Assembly: GCA_020637895.1 (NCBI GenBank)
Contig: JACKJP010000002.1
Span: 310,001-374,000, forward strand
Source of the DNA: Rhodobiaceae bacterium
GTDB lineage: Bacteria > Pseudomonadota > Alphaproteobacteria > Rhizobiales > Tepidamorphaceae
Direction: 5' to 3'
Length of the DNA stretch: 64,000 bases
Made by a program: the position numbers and the translations under genes. Positions 1-8,428 of this stretch are shown here, piece after piece. The notes beneath the pieces are model-generated. The model had not been told where the DNA came from. It made no database searches and saw only the letters and a program-made list of their open reading frames with translations. Position 1 is the stretch's first letter. Each line of letters begins with the position of its first letter.

Positions 1-11
1 AAGGCGCGGCA

Positions 12-1007
12 ATGAGCAGCAGGAAGCCCAATATGGTCGATATCCGTTTTCCGGGAGACGCAGGTGCCGTCGAAGCTGTCGCGGACGCATTGCGCGAGGG
101 CAAACTTGCGGTCCTGCCGACGGAAACGGTTTATGGACTGGCTGCCGACGCGACAAACCCGCGAGCGGTCGCAGCCCTCTATGCAGCGAAGGGACGACCG
201 TCCTTCAACCCGCTGATCGCCCATGTCGATTCGCTGGAAATGGCGCAGACCTGCGGGATCTTCAGCGATCTTGCAGCACAGCTGGCGAACCGGTTCTGGC
301 CCGGTCCGCTGACGCTGGTCGTGCTGCAGGCAAGGGATTGCCCGGTTGCCGCACTTGCGACATCGGGTCTCGACACGATCGCGATCAGACTTCCCTCGCA
401 CCCTGTCATGCGCGAAGTCGTGAGAGCGCTGGGACGTCCCGTTGTTGCGCCGAGCGCCAATCTGTCGGGGCGACTGACGGCGACACGCCTCGAAGATGCG
501 CTTGCAGATCTCGGCGAAACGATCGCAATCGCTGTTGACGATGGCGCATGCCGACTGGGCATCGAATCGACCATCGTCGCCTGCACAGGGGGAAGCGCGA
601 AACTCCTGCGGCCCGGCGCGCTCGCACCGGAGGAAATCGAAGCCGTCGCGGGGCGGCTTGAAACCGCCGGAAGCGGCGACGCACTGACCCCGCAGGCACC
701 GGGCATGCTCTCGTCCCACTATGCGCCTCATGCCCGGGTGCGGCTGAACGCTCTCGATGCCGGCAGCAACGACGCCTTTGTCGATTTCGGTGGCTATTAC
801 ATCCAGCTGGCAGGACGGGTGAAGGCCTATGCTGACCTATCACCGGAAGGCGACATCAACGAGGCTGCCGCGTGCCTGTTCGAAACCCTGCGCCGCGTCG
901 ATGCCGCAACGCCATCCACCATCGCCGTTGCGCGCATTCCCAATAGCGGCCTCGGCATTGCGATCAATGACCGGCTGCGGCGCGCAGCCGCACCAAGGCC
1001 GGACTGA
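12..1007 (+). CDS. L-threonylcarbamoyladenylate synthase (Sua5/YrdC/TsaC family)
   Basis: Makes threonylcarbamoyl-AMP from threonine, bicarbonate and ATP in the cytoplasm, the first step toward the t6A37 modification of ANN-decoding tRNAs. The N-terminal two thirds is a YrdC domain: the TETVYGL nucleotide-binding motif is near residue 37, KGRPSFNPL near residue 60 and PSANLSG near residue 147. About 110 further residues after a linker (SSHYAPHARV near residue 235) correspond to the Sua5 C-terminal domain, so at 331 residues this is the long Sua5 form rather than the short TsaC form. The next gene starts 11 bases after the stop, which suggests co-transcription. The upstream flank is outside the window, so the promoter and any upstream partner are unseen. 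Confidence 0.93.
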   Translation: MSSRKPNMVDIRFPGDAGAVEAVADALREGKLAVLPTETVYGLAADATNPRAVAALYAAKGRPSFNPLIAHVDSLEMAQTCGIFSDLAAQLANRFWPGPLTLVVLQARDCPVAALATSGLDTIAIRLPSHPVMREVVRALGRPVVAPSANLSGRLTATRLEDALADLGETIAIAVDDGACRLGIESTIVACTGGSAKLLRPGALAPEEIEAVAGRLETAGSGDALTPQAPGMLSSHYAPHARVRLNALDAGSNDAFVDFGGYYIQLAGRVKAYADLSPEGDINEAAACLFETLRRVDAATPSTIAVARIPNSGLGIAINDRLRRAAAPRPD

Positions 1008-1018
1008 GGCATGTCGGC

Positions 1019-2452
1019 ATGAACGAACCGCGATACGGCAAGTTGACAAGAGAACTCATGGCGGCTTTCGCCGATATTGTCGGTCCCGCCAATGCGTTGA
1101 CGGAGGCGGCCGATACGGCGCGCTATCTTCACGACTGGCGCGAACGCACACGCGCTGAAACGCCGCTTGTCCTGCGGCCGGGCAACACCGATGAAGTGTC
1201 GCGCATCATGAAGATTGCCGATCGCGAACGCATTCCTGTCGTGCCGCAAGGCGGCGGAACCGGACTCGCAGGAGGCCATCTGCCGAGCGAGGGTCTGGGC
1301 GAGATCATCATCTCGCTCGAGCGGATGAACCGGTTGCGCGACGTGGACACTGCGGGCATGTCGCTGACGGCCGAAGCCGGCATGACATTACAGGTCGTGC
1401 AGGACGCCGCTGAAAATGCCGGCCAGTATTTCGGCCTGAGGATTGCTTCGCAGGGTTCCTGCATGATCGGGGGTAATCTCTCCACCAATGCCGGCGGCAT
1501 CGGCGTCATCGCCTACGGGAATGCAAGGTCGCTCTGTCTGGGACTGGAGGTTGTCCTTGCCGATGGTCGTATCTGGAACGGACTCGGCGCGCTCAGGAAG
1601 GACAATACGGGCTATGACCTCCGCGACCTTTTCATTGGAGCCGAGGGAACCCTCGGCATCATCACCGCAGCGACGCTGAAGCTTCATGCCAAACCGGCGC
1701 GCACGGTCACCGCGCTTGCAGGGGTGGCATCCCCTGACGCCGCGCTCACCCTTCTTAGCCGACTAATTAAATCGGCTGGACCTGGGGTGACAGCCGCTGA
1801 GCTAATGGCGCGGCGGGCGATCGAATTTACGCTTCGCCATGCTGCCGACGTCCGTGATCCGATGGAAGCGCCCCATCCCTGGTACCTGCTGACAGACCTT
1901 TCATCGACCAGCGAGGACTCCGATCTCGAGCAGCTTTTGGAGGAAGTACTATCGGGCGCGATAGAAGCCGGAGAAGTGGAAGACGCGGTTGTCGCCAGCT
2001 CGCTTGCCCAGGCCGAAAGCCTTTGGGCATTGCGCGAAATGATGTCAGAGGCACAGAAGCCGGAAGGCGCCTCGCTCAAGCACGATGTTTCAGTGCCGGT
2101 TGCAAACGTGCCGGCCTTCATCGATGAAGCCGTTGCCGCCGTTCTTGCCGTCGACCCCGGTTGCCGCCCGGTGCCGTTCGGCCATATCGGCGACGGCAAT
2201 ATTCACTTCAATATCAGCCAGCCCGCCGGTGGCGATACGGCATCATTTCTGGCGCAGCGCGACGCGTTGCACGAAGCCGTTCACACGCTCGTTCTCAAAT
2301 ACGGGGGCTCGATATCGGCTGAACACGGGATCGGGAGCTACAAGCGCGATCTGCTGGCGAAAACCAAAGACCCGGTCGCATTGGCGATGATGCGCGCCAT
2401 CAAGCGGACACTCGATCCGAGCGGCATCCTCAATCCGGGGAAAATACTCTAG
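1019..2452 (+). CDS. FAD-binding oxidase, GlcD / D-2-hydroxyacid dehydrogenase-like
   Basis: A 477-residue flavoprotein of the VAO/PCMH superfamily, predicted to oxidise a D-2-hydroxy acid such as D-lactate, glycolate or D-2-hydroxyglutarate. The FAD-binding PP-loop PQGGGTGLAGG is near residue 75, GGNLSTNAGG near residue 155 and GAEGTLGIIT near residue 210. The C-terminal FAD-oxidase domain has GHIGDGNIHFN near residue 395, AEHGIGSYKR near residue 440, and ends in the usual DPSGILNPGKIL. No separate GlcE or GlcF gene lies beside it, so a single-subunit enzyme feeding electrons to ETF or quinone is more likely than a GlcDEF complex. It follows the Sua5 gene closely. Its stop overlaps the 3' end of the convergent yedK-like gene by 4 bases. 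The substrate cannot be read from the sequence. Confidence 0.85.
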   Translation: MNEPRYGKLTRELMAAFADIVGPANALTEAADTARYLHDWRERTRAETPLVLRPGNTDEVSRIMKIADRERIPVVPQGGGTGLAGGHLPSEGLGEIIISLERMNRLRDVDTAGMSLTAEAGMTLQVVQDAAENAGQYFGLRIASQGSCMIGGNLSTNAGGIGVIAYGNARSLCLGLEVVLADGRIWNGLGALRKDNTGYDLRDLFIGAEGTLGIITAATLKLHAKPARTVTALAGVASPDAALTLLSRLIKSAGPGVTAAELMARRAIEFTLRHAADVRDPMEAPHPWYLLTDLSSTSEDSDLEQLLEEVLSGAIEAGEVEDAVVASSLAQAESLWALREMMSEAQKPEGASLKHDVSVPVANVPAFIDEAVAAVLAVDPGCRPVPFGHIGDGNIHFNISQPAGGDTASFLAQRDALHEAVHTLVLKYGGSISAEHGIGSYKRDLLAKTKDPVALAMMRAIKRTLDPSGILNPGKIL

Positions 2453-3204
2453 AAAAGTTTCAGCTGTTTGGGGTTCGGCTTTTGGTCGGCGGGCTTTTCC
2501 CGAGGGCGTGGCGCAATCGGCTCTCCGCCCGCCGGCTCTATGAGTGCGGCATTGTCGTTTGCGACCGAGTTGACGAGCGTCGATACGGCATAGGCGGAGA
2601 AAAATCCGTCGGGTGGCGGCACCAGGAGATCCGCAACCGGCTCGACGCGCTCTTCGGTGTGATCAAGCCACCGTGCGAAATCCGCTTCATCGATGATGAC
2701 GGGACACCTTGCGTGAATGGGCTCAAGGTCCGCATTGGCATGGGTGGTAAGAATGGCCGCCGTTTCAATCTCGTTGCCGTCGGCATCGATATAGTGCTCC
2801 CAAAGCCCGCCAAAGGCGAAGGGCCCGCCATCCTGCCGCTGGATGAGAAAGGGCACCTTGCGCCCTCCCTTCCCGGCAGGTGCCTGCCACTCGTAAAATC
2901 CGTCAGCCGGGATCAGGCAGCGACGGCGGCGGATCGCCGTGCGGAATGCCGGCTTGCCGGCCGCTTCTTCGGCGCGCGCGTTGATGATCAGCGGAAATTT
3001 AGCCACGTCCTTGACCCATGGTGGGATCAGCCCCCAGCGCAACAATACGAAATGACGCTCGCCCGGCTCGGCACCGGCTCTGATGGCGGCGATCGGCTGT
3101 GTCGGCGCGATATTGTAGCGCGGCGGAAAATTCGGGTGCTCGGGATAGCGCAGATACTGACGCAAATCCTCCGGCGGCGTGGTCAATTTGAAGCGCCCGC
3201 ACAT
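2449..3204 (-). CDS. SOS response-associated peptidase family protein (YedK/HMCES)
   Basis: A SRAP-domain protein of 251 residues. Family members form a thiazolidine crosslink between Cys2 and an abasic site in single-stranded DNA, shielding the lesion. The protein begins MCGRF, so Cys2 becomes N-terminal after Met removal. The other active-site elements are visible: INARAE (Asn) near residue 79, GFYEWQ (Glu) near residue 106, and a His in IHARCPVII near residue 165. The last motif departs slightly from the usual HxRMP because Cys replaces Met. The C-terminal tail of about 30 residues is basic and proline-rich. The gene is divergent from the hypothetical gene at 3288 and I see no convincing LexA box in the 83-base gap. 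Confidence 0.92.
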   Translation of the reverse strand: MCGRFKLTTPPEDLRQYLRYPEHPNFPPRYNIAPTQPIAAIRAGAEPGERHFVLLRWGLIPPWVKDVAKFPLIINARAEEAAGKPAFRTAIRRRRCLIPADGFYEWQAPAGKGGRKVPFLIQRQDGGPFAFGGLWEHYIDADGNEIETAAILTTHANADLEPIHARCPVIIDEADFARWLDHTEERVEPVADLLVPPPDGFFSAYAVSTLVNSVANDNAALIEPAGGEPIAPRPREKPADQKPNPKQLKLF

Positions 3205-3287
3205 GTTTCTTGCGCCTTCCTTTCCCTAACGGTAACGCGAGTTTAACACCCCTCCCCGATGATGCCGATACCACGTTGGGAGCGGGC

Positions 3288-3815
3288 ATGCAGGTGATGA
3301 GGGCGGAGAATTACGGGGCGTCGGCGGAAAGAGCCGGTGAACCCGAATGGTCGACGGTGAATGCCGTGACCGGACTGTCAACCGATTACCTCAACCATTT
3401 CAACGAAGCGATCATGCTTTTCGGCCTGGCGCCTGACGTGCCGGAATGTCTTGACGATCTGCAGCACTGGGCGCCCGTAAGCTATGAGGCGCATTTCGCG
3501 CGATCCGGACTCAAAGAGCGCTTTCACGCCATTGAAGCCTACCGGGAATGCGCGACCGGCCGTCGCCAGATGTTCGATCTGACGATCGCCGAACTGTCGG
3601 CGATCCTGATCGACGGGATCGCAAGGCTACGACCGGAAATGGAAGCTGGCGAACACATCAAGGCATCGATGTATGCCGGCGAGGCCATCGCCCGCGCCAG
3701 AGAACTGGTCGATCAGGCTGCAGGTATCGTGAATGGCCATGGCAGCTACCGGGACGATCCGGAGGAAACACCGGAAGACGACCCACAGGCGCTCGCAGAC
3801 AAGCTGTTCGACTAG
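3288..3815 (+). CDS. conserved alphaproteobacterial protein of unknown function
   Basis: A 175-residue soluble acidic protein that I do not recognise as a named family. It has no signal peptide or membrane segment. The centre (YLNHFNEAIMLF near residue 35, SYEAHFARSGL near residue 65, then three amphipathic helices) looks all-helical, and the C-terminus is rich in Asp, Glu and Pro (YRDDPEETPEDDPQ). The reading frame is open from 3210. I chose the ATG at 3288 because it follows a GGGAGC ribosome-binding sequence; the ATG three codons later is possible. Codon use matches its neighbours, and the position between yedK and a Nudix gene gives no clear functional clue. Confidence 0.75.
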   Translation: MQVMRAENYGASAERAGEPEWSTVNAVTGLSTDYLNHFNEAIMLFGLAPDVPECLDDLQHWAPVSYEAHFARSGLKERFHAIEAYRECATGRRQMFDLTIAELSAILIDGIARLRPEMEAGEHIKASMYAGEAIARARELVDQAAGIVNGHGSYRDDPEETPEDDPQALADKLFD

Positions 3816-3905
3816 CGTCAAACTCTGCCCGGATGGGCATTTTCACCGAGAGTGTTGCCTTGAGAACCTTGACGGGCCGCGACCTTGCGTGTCGGACTCC
3901 CTCGC

Positions 3906-4346
3906 ATGTCCGCTGCAGCGCAAAATGTGCCCCCCCTGCCCGTCCTCGGCGTAAGCGCCGCGATCTTTGACGGCGACCGGGTCCTGCTATTGCGGCGGGA
4001 AGGGGCGCCCTATGCCGGTTGCTGGTCACTGCCCGGCGGCAAGGTGGAGCCGGGCGAACGTCTCGCAGAGGCCGTGCGCCGGGAGGTTCTGGAAGAGACA
4101 GGAATTTCGATCGATGTCGCGGGCATTGCCGACATTATCGAGGTGATCGACGACAGCGACGGTACGAGCGATCATTTCGTCATCATGGTTTTCGCAGCCG
4201 AACCTGACAGCAGCGCGAGGACAGACGACGCCCTGCTGCGCTGGACAATGCCCGCGGAAATCGAAACGCTCGAGACAACGCCGCAGCTCGGGCAGTCGGT
4301 CGAGCGGGCGCGCGCCTTTCTGCGCGATGCGCTGGTCGCACAATAG
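3906..4346 (+). CDS. Nudix hydrolase (MutT/ADP-ribose pyrophosphatase-like)
   Basis: A 146-residue single-domain Nudix enzyme that should hydrolyse a nucleoside diphosphate linked to another moiety. A complete Nudix box runs from GKVEPGE near residue 50 through REVLEETGI near residue 66, with the metal-binding glutamates intact. The start chosen is the second in-frame ATG (MSAAAQN), because the residues before it are not family-like and homologues begin just before the PVLGVSAAIF strand. It lies 84 bases upstream of the TIGR02301 gene on the same strand. The substrate cannot be assigned from sequence; the plain MutT-like layout fits either a house-cleaning nucleotide pyrophosphatase or an ADP-ribose-type enzyme. 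Confidence 0.88.
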   Translation: MSAAAQNVPPLPVLGVSAAIFDGDRVLLLRREGAPYAGCWSLPGGKVEPGERLAEAVRREVLEETGISIDVAGIADIIEVIDDSDGTSDHFVIMVFAAEPDSSARTDDALLRWTMPAEIETLETTPQLGQSVERARAFLRDALVAQ

Positions 4347-4430
4347 CAGCGTGTCATGCTGGCATCTTCCAATTGCCCCGATTTTGACGCATGAGTTGCC
4401 GCCAGACAGGAAGTCGACGACGCCGAACCC

Positions 4431-4817
4431 ATGACCATACGTGCCGCAGCTCTCGCCCTTCTCCTTACGCTGTCCGCTACCGCCAGCGTGAGCGCGCAGG
4501 AAAATTTGCGCCCTGATCCGCCCTATGAGGCTGATATCGTGCGACTTTCCGAGATTCTTGGTGCGCTGCATTACCTGCGAGACCTATGCGGCGCGGACGA
4601 AGGGCAATTGTGGCGAGAAAAGATGGCGGACCTGCTTACGGCCGAGGCGCCCGGTGATGCGCGGCGCGCCAAACTTATCGACAGCTTCAACCGCGGATAT
4701 CGCGGCTTTCGCAACGCCTATACGCATTGCACGGATTCGGCCGTGTTCGTGATCGAACGCTATGTGAAGGAAGGCGCTGACATCTCGGCGCGAATTGCCT
4801 CCAGATATGGAAACTGA
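4431..4817 (+). CDS. TIGR02301 family exported protein
   Basis: A small periplasmic protein (128 residues) of a family found almost only in Rhizobiales. The N-terminus is a classic signal peptide (TIRAAALALLLTL, cleavage probably after VSAQ near residue 22). The mature part contains LGALHYLRDLCG near residue 48 and FNRGYRGFRNAYTHC near residue 90; the two Cys residues there could pair in the periplasm. No function is established for the family. It sits just after the Nudix gene, with a second exported protein 4 bases downstream, so these two probably form a unit. Confidence 0.85.
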   Translation: MTIRAAALALLLTLSATASVSAQENLRPDPPYEADIVRLSEILGALHYLRDLCGADEGQLWREKMADLLTAEAPGDARRAKLIDSFNRGYRGFRNAYTHCTDSAVFVIERYVKEGADISARIASRYGN

Positions 4818-4821
4818 CGCC

Positions 4822-5490
4822 ATGCGCGCGCTTCTTGTCGCATTGTTGATGGTGACCGGCCTGACCGTGGCGGCAAACGCCGCCGGGGAGAATCCGCCGC
4901 CGCGCCCGGTCAAGACCGAGACGATCAAGTTGCCCGGTCAAATTCAGGATGGCGACAAAGCCCCCGCAGCGGCTGGCGAAAGCTCACCAGCCGAAGGCCA
5001 GTCGGCAAATGGCGATGAGCCGCTGCCGCCCGTGTCGACCGATCTCGACGCGCTGCCGGCACCTGTCCGGCAGATGCGCGAACAGATTCTTCAGGCGGCA
5101 AAGACGGGCGACATATCAAAGCTCAAGGTCGTCATACAGACCAATGAATTGCCCCCAAGCCTGCCGCCGGTGGACGACGTGACCGATCCGGTCGAAATAC
5201 TCAAGGCCGTGTCCGGCGATCCGGAAGGGCGCGAGATGCTGGCGATCATGTCCGAAGTGCTGGAGATGGGATACGCCCATACAGGGATCGGCACGCCGCA
5301 GGAAATGTATGTCTGGCCATACCTCGCGGCAGTCCCGTTCAAGGATCTGACGCCTTCACAGGAAGTCGATCTTTACCGGATCATCACACCCGGTGACCGC
5401 GAGGGCATGGAAGTGTTCGGCCAATATGTCTTCTATCGGCTCGGCATCGGGCCGGATGGCGTCTGGCACTTCTTCCTGACGGGCGAATGA
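4822..5490 (+). CDS. exported conserved hypothetical protein
   Basis: A 222-residue protein with a signal peptide (MRALLVALLMVTGLTVAANA, cleavage near residue 20), then about 60 low-complexity residues rich in Pro, Gly and Ala, then a folded domain of about 140 residues starting near LPAPVRQMREQ. The conserved-looking end includes GIGTPQEMYVWPYLA and PDGVWHFFLTGE. I do not recognise a catalytic motif; similar proteins sit beside TIGR02301 genes in Rhizobiales. The frame is open from 4795, but the start at 4822 is preferred because it puts the signal sequence at the N-terminus and leaves a 4-base gap after the preceding stop. It converges on the dihydroorotase-like gene, whose stop is 8 bases away. 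Confidence 0.75.
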   Translation: MRALLVALLMVTGLTVAANAAGENPPPRPVKTETIKLPGQIQDGDKAPAAAGESSPAEGQSANGDEPLPPVSTDLDALPAPVRQMREQILQAAKTGDISKLKVVIQTNELPPSLPPVDDVTDPVEILKAVSGDPEGREMLAIMSEVLEMGYAHTGIGTPQEMYVWPYLAAVPFKDLTPSQEVDLYRIITPGDREGMEVFGQYVFYRLGIGPDGVWHFFLTGE

Positions 5491-5497
5491 GCGAGGC

Positions 5498-6835
5498 CTA
5501 GGCCGGCTGCAGTGTTTCCAGAAAGCGGACCGCCGCCCCCGCTGATGGCGCAGTGAGTTCTCCTTCCCACATGACTTTCGTGCCGCGTATGACGGTGCCG
5601 ACAGGCCAGCCGTTGACCTGCTTGCCATCGAAAGGCGTCCACTGGCTTCGAGAGGCAATCCAGTCATTGGTTATCGTTGCGTGGCGCTTCAGATCGACGA
5701 TCGTCAGATCGGCATCGTAGCCATTGGCGATACGCCCCTTGCAGGCGATATTGAACAGGCGCGCCGGCCCGGCGCTCGTCATGTCGACAAGACGCTCCAG
5801 TGACAGACGGCCTGCGGCGACATGATCGAGCATGATCGGGCAAAGGGTCTGGACCCCTGTCATGCCCGATGGCGAAGCGGGATAGACCTTGGCCTTCTCC
5901 TGAAGCGTATGGGGTGCGTGATCGGAGCCCAGGATATCGGCCGTCCCGTCGAATACAGCACGCCAGAGTGCATCGCGATGACGCTCTCCTCGCACGGGGG
6001 GGTTCATCTGGGCCCTGGAACCGAGGCGCGGATAGGCTTCCTCGGCCGCCATCGTCAGATGGTTCGGCGTAACCTCGACGCTGGCGACGTCCTTGGCGCC
6101 AGCAAGAAAGACCATTTCCTCGGCGCTCGTGACATGCAGGACATGGACGCGTTTGCCGAGCCGGCGGGCGATGTTGACCAGACGCGTCGTCGCCAGAAGC
6201 GCAGCCTCCTCGTCACGCCAGACCGGGTGCGATGAAGGATCGTTCTCGACACGCAGACCGGCACGTTCGCGCAGCCGGTATTCGTCTTCGCAATGGAATG
6301 CGGCACGGCGCGAAATCCTGGATAGAATCGCCTCGATACCACCATCGTCCTCGACCAGCAGATCGCCCGTCGAGGAACCGATAAACACCTTGACGCCCGG
6401 CACGCCCGGTAGCCGTTCCAGTTCCGGCAGATCGCGCGCATTGTCGTGGGTACCCCCGACGAAGAACGCAAAGTCGCAATGCATTCTGCCCCGGGCACGG
6501 GCGAGCTTGTCTTCAAGTGCCGCCGCCGTCACCGTCTGCGGGCTGGTATTGGGCATTTCGAAAACAGCGGTCACGCCGCCCATGACGGCAGCGCGCGAAC
6601 CGGTTTCCAGATCTTCCTTGTGCTCCAGCCCAGGCTCGCGGAAATGCACCTGCGTATCGATAAAACCCGGAAGCAGATGCAGCCCCTTGCAGTCGATCCG
6701 TTCGCCGGCATCTGCCCGCGTCAGATCGCCGAGCGCGGCAAAACGGCCATCGCGCACGCCCACATCGGCCCTGACGGAACCATTGTGATTGACGACAGTG
6801 CCGCCGGCATAGATCGAATCGAATGTCTCAGCCAT
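5498..6835 (-). CDS. dihydroorotase-like amidohydrolase
   Basis: A 445-residue cyclic amidohydrolase annotated in relatives as dihydroorotase, which interconverts carbamoyl-aspartate and dihydroorotate in pyrimidine synthesis. Visible motifs are the PGFIDTQVHFREPG metal/substrate loop near residue 57, a candidate carbamylated Lys in VKVFIGSSTGDL near residue 150, AFHCEDE near residue 180, HVLHVTSAEE near residue 230 and the catalytic Asp in ILGSDHAPH near residue 310. The first metal-ligand His of the usual HxH is Gln here (codon CAG, read directly). This form is common in Rhizobiales as far as I recall, so it may be a divergent class or have another substrate. No pyrB lies beside it. It is divergent from ygfZ, with a perfect inverted repeat in the 100-base gap. 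Confidence 0.82.
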   Translation of the reverse strand: MAETFDSIYAGGTVVNHNGSVRADVGVRDGRFAALGDLTRADAGERIDCKGLHLLPGFIDTQVHFREPGLEHKEDLETGSRAAVMGGVTAVFEMPNTSPQTVTAAALEDKLARARGRMHCDFAFFVGGTHDNARDLPELERLPGVPGVKVFIGSSTGDLLVEDDGGIEAILSRISRRAAFHCEDEYRLRERAGLRVENDPSSHPVWRDEEAALLATTRLVNIARRLGKRVHVLHVTSAEEMVFLAGAKDVASVEVTPNHLTMAAEEAYPRLGSRAQMNPPVRGERHRDALWRAVFDGTADILGSDHAPHTLQEKAKVYPASPSGMTGVQTLCPIMLDHVAAGRLSLERLVDMTSAGPARLFNIACKGRIANGYDADLTIVDLKRHATITNDWIASRSQWTPFDGKQVNGWPVGTVIRGTKVMWEGELTAPSAGAAVRFLETLQPA

Positions 6836-6869
6836 GGGATCAGTGATGCTCTTGCCCGGGTAAACGTCA

Positions 6870-6885
6870 CCGCATACCTATGCGG
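6870..6885. promoter_or_regulatory. inverted repeat between dihydroorotase-like gene and ygfZ
   Basis: Perfect 7-base arms CCGCATA and TATGCGG separated by CC. It lies 35 bases upstream of the dihydroorotase-like start and 50 bases upstream of the ygfZ start, so it could be an operator acting on either divergent promoter. No regulator can be assigned. Confidence 0.35.
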
Positions 6886-6935
6886 CCAGAGGCAATCGGG
6901 CAAGCCGGGCGACAATACCTGGCAGGGAGAAGAGC

Positions 6936-7763
6936 ATGACGGCAACACCGGTCATCCTGGAAGACCGTTCGGTAGTCTCTGTTTCGGGGCCCGAAGCGCG
7001 TTCGCTTCTGGAACGCCTGATCACGGTTGAAACCGAAAAAATTACTGGCCCGCGCCATGGCGCGCTGCTGACGCCCCAAGGCAAAATTCTCTTCGAATTC
7101 ATGGTTCAGCCAGAGGGCAATGATACGCTTTTGCTGGACGTCCATGAATCTCTCGCCGGCGAATTCGCCAAACGCCTGACCTTCTACAAACTCCGCGCCA
7201 AGGCGGAAATCGCCGACCGGACCGACGATTTTGCAGTCGTCGCAACGATCGGGAACGATAGCGACCTGCCCGCCGATCCGCGCCTTGCCTCCATGGGCGG
7301 ACGCCAGATTGTTACACGCAAGGACGCGCGGGACCTGATCGAGGATGCGCAATCCTATGCCCGGCACAGGATGACGCTTGGCGTGGCCGAACTCATTCAC
7401 GATTTCGTTTCCGGAGACATCTTCCCGCACGAAGCATCGTATGACCTTTTGAAAGGCGTCGATTTCGACAAGGGCTGCTTCGTCGGACAGGAGGTCGTAT
7501 CGCGCATGCAGCACCGGGGAACGGCGCGAAAGCGTTTCGTTCCGGTGACCGTAACCGGCAACAGGCCTGCTATGGGCACGGACATTACCGCGAACGGCAG
7601 GGTCATCGGCACGATGGGCGGCGCGTCGGAAGCTATCGGCCTTGCGCTGCTTCGCCTTGACCGGCTGGAGGAAGCGGGCGATGGGCCGCTCGATTGCGGC
7701 GATGCCAAACTTGCCGTTCATCGCCAGGCGTGGCTGCCGCAGGCAGGCGGGGCAGAGCATTGA
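6936..7763 (+). CDS. ygfZ: folate-binding protein YgfZ (iron-sulfur cluster repair)
   Basis: A 275-residue GcvT-like tetrahydrofolate-binding protein that supports maintenance of certain iron-sulfur enzymes. The diagnostic K-G-C-x-x-G-Q-E motif is present as DKGCFVGQEVVSRMQHRG near residue 185, and the aminomethyltransferase fold starts with SVSGPEARSLLERLIT near residue 15. True GcvT is encoded elsewhere in the window (50413-51540), so this is the paralogue. The start is supported by GGGAGAAG upstream. Its TGA stop overlaps the TTG start of the HD hydrolase gene, implying translational coupling. Confidence 0.93.
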   Translation: MTATPVILEDRSVVSVSGPEARSLLERLITVETEKITGPRHGALLTPQGKILFEFMVQPEGNDTLLLDVHESLAGEFAKRLTFYKLRAKAEIADRTDDFAVVATIGNDSDLPADPRLASMGGRQIVTRKDARDLIEDAQSYARHRMTLGVAELIHDFVSGDIFPHEASYDLLKGVDFDKGCFVGQEVVSRMQHRGTARKRFVPVTVTGNRPAMGTDITANGRVIGTMGGASEAIGLALLRLDRLEEAGDGPLDCGDAKLAVHRQAWLPQAGGAEH

Positions 7764-8398
7764 AGGGCGAAAAGCCGCCGCGCGTCTGGCAGCGCATGCT
7801 GAGCGGCAGACGGCTGGACCTGATCGACCCTTCGCCGCTCGACGTTGAACTTTCCGACATCGCGCACGGGCTGGCACGCGTTGCGCGCTGGAACGGGCAA
7901 ACGATAGGCGATCACGCCTTTTCGGTCGCGCAGCATTCCCTGCTGGTCGCGGAGATTGTCCGGCTGATCGATCCGGCCGCCAGCGCCGGTCTGCAACTCG
8001 CAGCACTGCTGCATGATGCGCCCGAATATGTGATCGGCGACATGATCTCGCCGTTCAAGGCTGTGATCGGCGGCGACTACAAGCAGGTCGAGACCCGCCT
8101 GCTCGATGCCATCCATCTGCATTTCGGTCTACCCGTGCCGCTGCCGACGAATGATACGAAGCTGATCAAGCGGGCTGACCGCATTGCGGCATTTCTGGAA
8201 GCGACCCAGCTCGCCGGCTTTTCGGACGAGGAAGCTGCCGGTTTCTTTGGCCGGCCCGGCAGGCTGAAGGGCGGCAGCGTGGCGACACTCGAACCGTTGA
8301 AGCCACAGCCCGCGGCAACTGTCGAATCTGCTTTCTCCGAGCAGGTTCTGGCGGCCATGGAAGCAGCTGCGTCATGCAATCGGAAAAAATTGCGCTAG
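7760..8398 (+). CDS. HD-domain phosphohydrolase (YfbR-like)
   Basis: A 212-residue protein with an HD metal-dependent phosphohydrolase domain. The motif residues are visible: His in FSVAQHSLLV near residue 56, the HD pair in LLHDAPEYVIGD near residue 83, and Asp in KRADRIAAF near residue 140. The ISPFK segment after the HD pair matches the YfbR-type 5'-deoxynucleotidase subgroup, so a nucleotide-monophosphate phosphatase activity is plausible but unproven. No ATG fits the protein start; the frame begins with TTG inside the overlap TTGA shared with the ygfZ stop. It is followed 30 bases later by the phosphatase-like gene and then the NadQ/NrtR regulator, a series that may concern nucleotide or NAD metabolism. 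Confidence 0.85.
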   Translation: MKGEKPPRVWQRMLSGRRLDLIDPSPLDVELSDIAHGLARVARWNGQTIGDHAFSVAQHSLLVAEIVRLIDPAASAGLQLAALLHDAPEYVIGDMISPFKAVIGGDYKQVETRLLDAIHLHFGLPVPLPTNDTKLIKRADRIAAFLEATQLAGFSDEEAAGFFGRPGRLKGGSVATLEPLKPQPAATVESAFSEQVLAAMEAAASCNRKKLR

Positions 8399-8428
8399 AA
8401 TGAGCCTCATATATCCGGGAGGTTTCCA

